A stretch of DNA of 64,000 nucleotides from NCBI GenBank assembly GCA_039817385.1, contig JBCBVY010000006.1:248001-312000 (forward strand), in the 5' to 3' direction. The position numbers and the translations under genes were made by a program. Each line of letters starts with the position of its first letter. Within the stretch, counting starts at the first letter, position 1. This DNA comes from JBCBCP01 sp039817385. GTDB lineage: Bacteria > Pseudomonadota > Alphaproteobacteria > Rhodobacterales > Rhodobacteraceae. This document shows positions 59,970 through 64,000 of the stretch, one piece after another. The notes below the pieces were generated by a model. It was not told where the DNA came from. It did no database searches and saw nothing but the letters and a program-made list of their open reading frames with translations.

Positions 59970-60301
59970 TCGTCCTCGTCCCCAAAGAATGGCGTAACCT
60001 GTGCGACCACCACGGCGTTATCACGCAGGGCTTGCTCCATCAGGGCGCGCTCTTCTGCGGGGATCTCGTGACCTTCGGCTTCCCGCTCGGCAATCGTGCC
60101 GTAGCCCGTGACATCGAGCGGTGCCGTGTCCGCCTGTTTCAGCAAGGCGACGGTTTCGCGCACCGCTTCGGCCTCGTCCACGCCAGAGGCATAGCACATC
60201 AGCGCGGCCCCGGTTGCGGCCTCGGGCAGGCCATCGCCGGACTTGCGCCCGATTTGGACAAGCAGGGTATAAACGTGCTGGGTGCGTTTGGGCTTTTGCA
60301 T
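59954..60301 (-). CDS. Hypothetical protein, conserved-looking
   Basis: 115 residues, acidic, helical, no signal peptide. It starts MQKPKRTQHVYTLLVQIGRK and has LPEAATGAALMCYASGVDEA and a C-terminal EERALMEQALRDNAVVVAQV. I do not recognise it. Good codon character and a sensible start support a real gene. Its 3' end overlaps the convergent Hint gene by 16 bp, and it is divergent from the receptor-like gene. Confidence 0.6.
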   Translation of the reverse strand: MQKPKRTQHVYTLLVQIGRKSGDGLPEAATGAALMCYASGVDEAEAVRETVALLKQADTAPLDVTGYGTIAEREAEGHEIPAEERALMEQALRDNAVVVAQVTPFFGDEDDQAAR

Positions 60302-60401
60302 GGTGAGGCGCGTTTACACCGCACGGAGGCAAAACAGCAAGCAGGGCTTGGCGTGCCGGGTGCTGCCGGACTATGCCCGCCCAGACCTTTGGGGGTAAAG
60401 C

Positions 60402-61352
60402 ATGGCCCGGTTTGTTCTGATCGCTGTCCTTTTATGCGCGGCACTCCCGCTACGCGCGCAGGAACTTGTCTTTGCAACGGTCGAACGTCCACCGTTCAGC
60501 TTCAACGAAGGCGGTCAGATGGTCGGGTTCAGCATCGACCTGATGCGCGCGATCAGCGCGGAAATGGGTGCCGAAGTCCGGTTTGAACCAAAGCCCAGCT
60601 TTGCCGAGATGCTTAGCGCCGTTGAGCGCGCTGAGGTCGACGGCGCCATCGCCAACATCTCTATCACGGGCGGGCGCGAAGCGGTCATGGACTTCACCCT
60701 GCCGATCTTTCGCAGCGGCTTGCAGATCATGGTCCACGCCGAAGACGGGCCAAGCCGCCTGCTGCCTGCCGTGATGACGCGCGAATTGGCGCTGGTCATG
60801 TTCGGGGGCCTCGCCCTGCTTGTGTCGATGGGCACCTTTGCGTGGCTGCTTGCGCCGCTGCTCACGCGCTCTGCCGGGGGGCGGGTGATCTCCGTGATCA
60901 TGGGGACGGTCGCGCTGCTGGTGGTATCCATCATGGTGGCGAACCTGACAACGGCGCTGACCCTCCGGGGGCTGAAAGAACAAGTGGCCAGCCTTGACGA
61001 TCTGGACGGGCGGCTGGTGGCGACCACTGCTGGATCGACAGCCAGCGCGTTTCTCGCGGGGCGCGACATCGGGCACGAGACCTTTGTCGATTACATCTCG
61101 CTCATCGCTGCGTTCGAAGACAACGAACTGGATGCCGTGTTCTTCGATGCGCCGCTGCTGGCCTATTATGTCTCCACCGATGGGCGCGGAAAGGCGCGCC
61201 TGATCGACCGGGTCTTTCAGCCCGAGGATTACGGCATCGCCCTGCCGCAAGGCAGCGATCTGCGGGAACAGCTGAACCTCGCCCTGCTGGAGCTACAGGA
61301 AAGCGGCGCCTATGAGGCGCTTTACTGGAAGTGGTTCGAGACAACCCGGTAA
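60402..61352 (+). CDS. Glutamate-receptor-like protein lacking the pore loop
   Basis: 316 residues: signal peptide (about 1-20), then a periplasmic substrate-binding domain in two halves. The first half (about 21-125, ELVFATVERPPFSFNEGGQM; SITGGREAVMDFTLPIF) and the second (about 192-316, FEDNELDAVFFDAPLLAYYV) flank two membrane helices, 128-149 and 162-184. This is the prokaryotic iGluR layout, including the post-pore ANLTTALT (180-187). Only about 12 residues lie between the helices, so the pore helix and TVGYG filter seen in GluR0 are missing. It may be a sensor or regulatory subunit; channel function is unlikely. Confidence 0.75.
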   Translation: MARFVLIAVLLCAALPLRAQELVFATVERPPFSFNEGGQMVGFSIDLMRAISAEMGAEVRFEPKPSFAEMLSAVERAEVDGAIANISITGGREAVMDFTLPIFRSGLQIMVHAEDGPSRLLPAVMTRELALVMFGGLALLVSMGTFAWLLAPLLTRSAGGRVISVIMGTVALLVVSIMVANLTTALTLRGLKEQVASLDDLDGRLVATTAGSTASAFLAGRDIGHETFVDYISLIAAFEDNELDAVFFDAPLLAYYVSTDGRGKARLIDRVFQPEDYGIALPQGSDLREQLNLALLELQESGAYEALYWKWFETTR

Positions 61353-61355
61353 GCC

Positions 61356-62183
61356 CTAGTCGCGCAGCAGCTCGTTGATGGAGGTCTTGGACCGCGTCCG
61401 CTCGTCCACCCGCTTCACGATCACGGCGCAGTAAAGGTGTACGCCGTTTTTCGACGGCATTGAGCCTGCGACCACAACCGAGCCTTCCGGCACTTCGCCG
61501 TAGATGACCTCACCGCTGTCGCGGTCCACGATCTTGGTCGACTGCCCGATAAAGACACCCATGCCCAGCACCGAGCCCTTTCGGACGATCACGCCTTCAA
61601 CCACTTCAGAGCGGGCGCCGATGAAACAGTCATCCTCGATGATGGTCGGGCCGGCCTGCATCGGCTCCAGCACCCCGCCAATGCCAACGCCGCCCGACAG
61701 GTGCACGTTCTTGCCGATCTGCGCGCAGGAGCCGACGGTCGCCCATGTGTCCACCATTGTGCCGCTATCCACATAGGCGCCAAGGTTCACGAAGGACGGC
61801 ATCAGCACAACGCCAGGGGCGACGTAGGCGGATTTGCGGACGACGCAGTTGGGCACAGCGCGGAAGCCTGCGGCCTTCCATTGCTCATCGCCCCAGCCCT
61901 TGAACTTGCTGTCGACCTTATCCCACCAGCCGCCACCCTGGGGGCCGCCGTCCTGCTGTTCCATGTCCTTGAGGCGGAAGCCAAGCAGCACGGCCTTTTT
62001 GGCCCACTGATTCACGTGCCAATCGCCGTTGTCTGTGGGTTCAGCGACGCGAAGGGATCCACTGTCGAGGGCGTTCAGGGTGCTTTCAATCGCATCGCGC
62101 GTCTCACCGGTTGTCGCGGGCGTGATGCTGTCGCGGGCGTCCCACGCAGCTTCGATGGCGGCTTCGAGTTGGGCGTTGGACAT
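61356..62183 (-). CDS. dapD: Tetrahydrodipicolinate N-succinyltransferase
   Basis: Adds succinyl to tetrahydrodipicolinate in DAP/lysine synthesis; trimeric. It has 275 residues with a left-handed beta-helix of hexapeptide repeats (about 100-240; NLGAYVDSGTMVDTWATVGS). GGAGG precedes the ATG at 62181-62183. Complete for the family. It works with DapE encoded 4.3 kb away. Confidence 0.97.
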   Translation of the reverse strand: MSNAQLEAAIEAAWDARDSITPATTGETRDAIESTLNALDSGSLRVAEPTDNGDWHVNQWAKKAVLLGFRLKDMEQQDGGPQGGGWWDKVDSKFKGWGDEQWKAAGFRAVPNCVVRKSAYVAPGVVLMPSFVNLGAYVDSGTMVDTWATVGSCAQIGKNVHLSGGVGIGGVLEPMQAGPTIIEDDCFIGARSEVVEGVIVRKGSVLGMGVFIGQSTKIVDRDSGEVIYGEVPEGSVVVAGSMPSKNGVHLYCAVIVKRVDERTRSKTSINELLRD

Positions 62184-62245
62184 CGGTTTCCTCCGGATCA
62201 GCGTTTTGCAGGGCAATAGACGCGCAAAGTCGGAGGCGCAACGGG

Positions 62246-62665
62246 TTAGCGGCCATTGAAAAGATAGGCGTGCGCGTGTCCCGGAAAGGGCGCATCGAAG
62301 CGTGCCATCAGGCGGCTATAGCTGTAGCCAAGGTCCGAGGCCTTGGCGCAGCGGGTGTTGGTATCGCGCGTGACAAGCGCCAAGCCTGCCCCTGCTTCGC
62401 ACAGTGCATAGCCCTTGCCGTTCAAGCGTGATTGCAGGTCCGCCCAGTTTTTCGCATAGGCAAAGTCATCCGCGAGGAGCGCCCGCAGGGGCGCGATCGA
62501 GCGCTCATCAGGCCTTGGGGCCTTCTTCGCTTTGCGCGCGCGTCTGAAAAGGTCACGCGCGATGGCGTCGCGGATCACGGCGCCCGGATCCCAGCCTTCG
62601 TCCTGTGCGACGCGGCGCAGGGCAGCAAGGGTCTCGTCGGTGATTTCAAGACTGATCCGGGGCAT
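62246..62665 (-). CDS. Small protein with RHH-like N-terminus
   Basis: 139 residues. The N-terminal PRISLEITDETLAALRRVAQ has the look of a ribbon-helix-helix DNA-binding element, followed by a basic linker (RRARKAKKAPR). The C-terminal part (LQSRLNGKGYALCEAGAGLA; LGYSYSRLMARFDAPFPGHA) recalls modules seen at the ends of relaxase-type proteins. The function is unknown. Its start is near the divergent LOG gene, so it could regulate that promoter; this is inference. Confidence 0.6.
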   Translation of the reverse strand: MPRISLEITDETLAALRRVAQDEGWDPGAVIRDAIARDLFRRARKAKKAPRPDERSIAPLRALLADDFAYAKNWADLQSRLNGKGYALCEAGAGLALVTRDTNTRCAKASDLGYSYSRLMARFDAPFPGHAHAYLFNGR

Positions 62666-62722
62666 ATGGCCAGCGTGGTCCAGCAAGGTTAAGCATTGGT
62701 GAACAGCGCCGAGGGAGGCCAC

Positions 62723-63565
62723 ATGAAAGACGACCGTATCAGCCCGTTCCGTGATGCCCATACCGACCGCGAAGCCGCCGCAGGCGTGCCCAACACGCCG
62801 CAGACCCGCGCGCCGGCCTATGCCCTCGCCTTTGCCGATCCGGAATTCCTGTGCCGGGATGAGCTGCGCCCGGTCCGCCTGCAGTTGGAGCTTCTGAAGC
62901 CCGAAATGCTGATGAATGAAGCCGGGATCGAATCGACCATCGTGCTGTTTGGCGGCGCGCGCATTCCGGAGCCGGACAAGAAAGCCGGCGCGCGGACCAA
63001 GACCCTCGCGGAGCTGTCGAAATTCTATGACGAGGCGCGCAGCTTTTCCCGCCTGATGACCGAACGGTCAATTGAATCGGGCGGCACGCAGGATGTGGTG
63101 GTAACAGGGGGCGGTCCCGGCGTGATGGAGGCCGGAAACCGAGGCGCGGTGGATGCGGGCGGCGCGTCTATCGGGCTGAACATCGTTTTGCCGCATGAAC
63201 AGGCGCCGAACCCCTATGTCACGCCTGACCTGTGCTTCAACTTCCACTATTTCGCCATTCGCAAAATGCACTTTCTGGTGCGGGCAAAGGCGATCTGCGT
63301 CTTCCCGGGGGGCTTCGGCACCCTGGACGAGCTGTTCGAGGCGCTGACGCTGATCCAGACAGGCCGGATGGAGCGTGTGCCCTTCCTGCTCTTCGGGCGC
63401 GCTTTCTGGGAAAGCATCATCAACTGGGACGCGTTGTCCGAAGCCGGTACGATCTCGGCGGATGATCTGGACCTTTTCCGCTTTGTCGAAACCGCCGATG
63501 AGGCGGTCGCGGCGATTGATGCGTGGGGGCCAGCGAATCGGCGGGACGCGATCCCGGGCCGTTAG
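62723..63565 (+). CDS. LOG-family protein (TIGR00730 / lysine decarboxylase-like fold)
   Basis: 280 residues. The Rossmann-type LOG motifs are VVTGGGPGVMEAGNRGA and CVFPGGFGTLDELFEALTLI (PGGxGTxxE), which bind AMP-type substrates. Members are nucleotide 5'-monophosphate phosphoribohydrolases (cytokinin-activating type) or PpnN-like. The ATG at 62723 has GGGAGG upstream; an in-frame TTG at 62696 is less likely. The exact substrate is not determinable. Confidence 0.88.
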   Translation: MKDDRISPFRDAHTDREAAAGVPNTPQTRAPAYALAFADPEFLCRDELRPVRLQLELLKPEMLMNEAGIESTIVLFGGARIPEPDKKAGARTKTLAELSKFYDEARSFSRLMTERSIESGGTQDVVVTGGGPGVMEAGNRGAVDAGGASIGLNIVLPHEQAPNPYVTPDLCFNFHYFAIRKMHFLVRAKAICVFPGGFGTLDELFEALTLIQTGRMERVPFLLFGRAFWESIINWDALSEAGTISADDLDLFRFVETADEAVAAIDAWGPANRRDAIPGR

Positions 63566-63571
63566 CCGCGA

Positions 63572-63784
63572 TCAGGCCGACAGATCGGGCGGGATGGCGC
63601 AGATGTGGACCCGGTGCGGCAGCGATTCCACATAATCGCCTTCCGCGGTTTCGCGGATCGTGTAGCCGTACCCGGCAAGGCGGTGTTTCCATTCGCGGCG
63701 GGACAGGGACTGGCTGCGCTCGCGGGCGACGATGTCGAGGACCTGCGCGGCGATCACAACGTTCTGGTCAACGATGATGGACAT
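63572..63784 (-). CDS. Small hypothetical protein
   Basis: 70 residues, soluble, starting MSIIVDQNVVIAAQVLDIVA and ending HICAIPPDLSA, mixed alpha/beta. GGAGAAAA precedes the ATG at 63782-63784; the longer frame has no family character. I do not recognise it. Convergent with the LOG gene, 6 bp apart. Confidence 0.6.
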   Translation of the reverse strand: MSIIVDQNVVIAAQVLDIVARERSQSLSRREWKHRLAGYGYTIRETAEGDYVESLPHRVHICAIPPDLSA

Positions 63785-63936
63785 GTGTTTTCTCCGATAG
63801 GCATGTCTTGATGCCTGCCACACTGCCCCCCGCCCGTGGCGGGATTGGTGCGGGATCGGGAAAAGATTGTGACCATTTCGGGAACAACGCTGCGCCAGTC
63901 CACGCTGCAGCCGCGCCGCGCCTCTGCGCGCGCGCA

Positions 63937-64000
63937 TCATTGCGTCGCCATCTCTTTCCGCAGTGACGTCAACCGGTCTACCTCCGCCTTGGCGCGTTTG
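63937..64000 (-). CDS. 3' end of a reverse-strand gene cut by window edge
   Basis: The last 20 codons of a reverse frame read AEVDRLTSLRKEMATQ and stop with TGA at 63937-63939. The charged helical character suggests a real protein tail, but only 64 bp are visible. Between this and the small gene lie 152 bp with no recognised feature. Confidence 0.3.
   Translation of the reverse strand, partial: KRAKAEVDRLTSLRKEMATQ

Overview
The window is high-GC chromosomal DNA from an alphaproteobacterium, most likely a member of the Rhodobacteraceae (Roseobacter group). The evidence is the FlaF/FlbT/DUF1217/MotE flagellar gene set, the succinylase DAP pathway (dapD, dapE), two polyamine-type ABC transporters with amine-catabolic enzymes, and short, often overlapping genes. 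I saw no rRNA, tRNA, CRISPR array or intact insertion sequence.

Layout. 1-3.8 kb: housekeeping genes (pncB cut by the window edge, pncA, trhO, an MFS transporter). 3.9-35.3 kb: a near-complete flagellar locus: motB; flgE-flgK-flgL-flgI; fliP-fliN-fliH-fliF (reverse); fliL-DUF6468-motE-motA-large periplasmic protein; flhA-fliR-flhB-fliJ-like; a long reverse operon flgB-flgC-fliE-fliQ-flgF-flgG-flgA-flgH-second fliL; fliI; flagellin-flaF-flbT-DUF1217 (reverse); flgJ-like/flgN-like (reverse); fliK-flgD. FliG, FliM, FliD, FliS and chemotaxis genes are not here. Four upstream regions carry paired TTAA/TTAG-like half-sites spaced by exactly 7 bases, which resemble CtrA boxes.

35.4-49.6 kb: amine uptake and catabolism. 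potFGHI plus a PuuB-like oxidase run leftwards and an omega-aminotransferase runs rightwards, with a perfect 16-bp palindrome between them. Next come an ArgE-type deacetylase and a DoeA-like M24 hydrolase, then a second ABC transporter (potA-D type) whose first permease has a roughly 275-residue segment inserted after its first membrane helix.

49.6-50.5 kb: a small, lower-GC island with direct repeats, an apparent gene remnant and a two-gene HEPN-like pair. 50.5-57.1 kb: an MltB-type transglycosylase, a YafY/WYL regulator, RNase R, a DUF2064 protein, a GNAT acetyltransferase and dapE. 57.3-64 kb: two Hint-domain proteins (the second has apparently lost its catalytic residues), a glutamate-receptor-like protein that lacks the pore loop, dapD, a LOG-family protein and small unknowns.

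How the genes work together: the flagellar section encodes export gate, rod, rings, hook, filament and stator. The flagellin/FlaF/FlbT block links filament supply to post-transcriptional control. The amine section is a transport-plus-catabolism unit feeding carbon and nitrogen metabolism. The most unusual items are the poreless receptor-like protein, the PotB insertion, the DoeA/ArgE/transporter neighbourhood, the 728-residue periplasmic motor-cluster protein and the HEPN pair.
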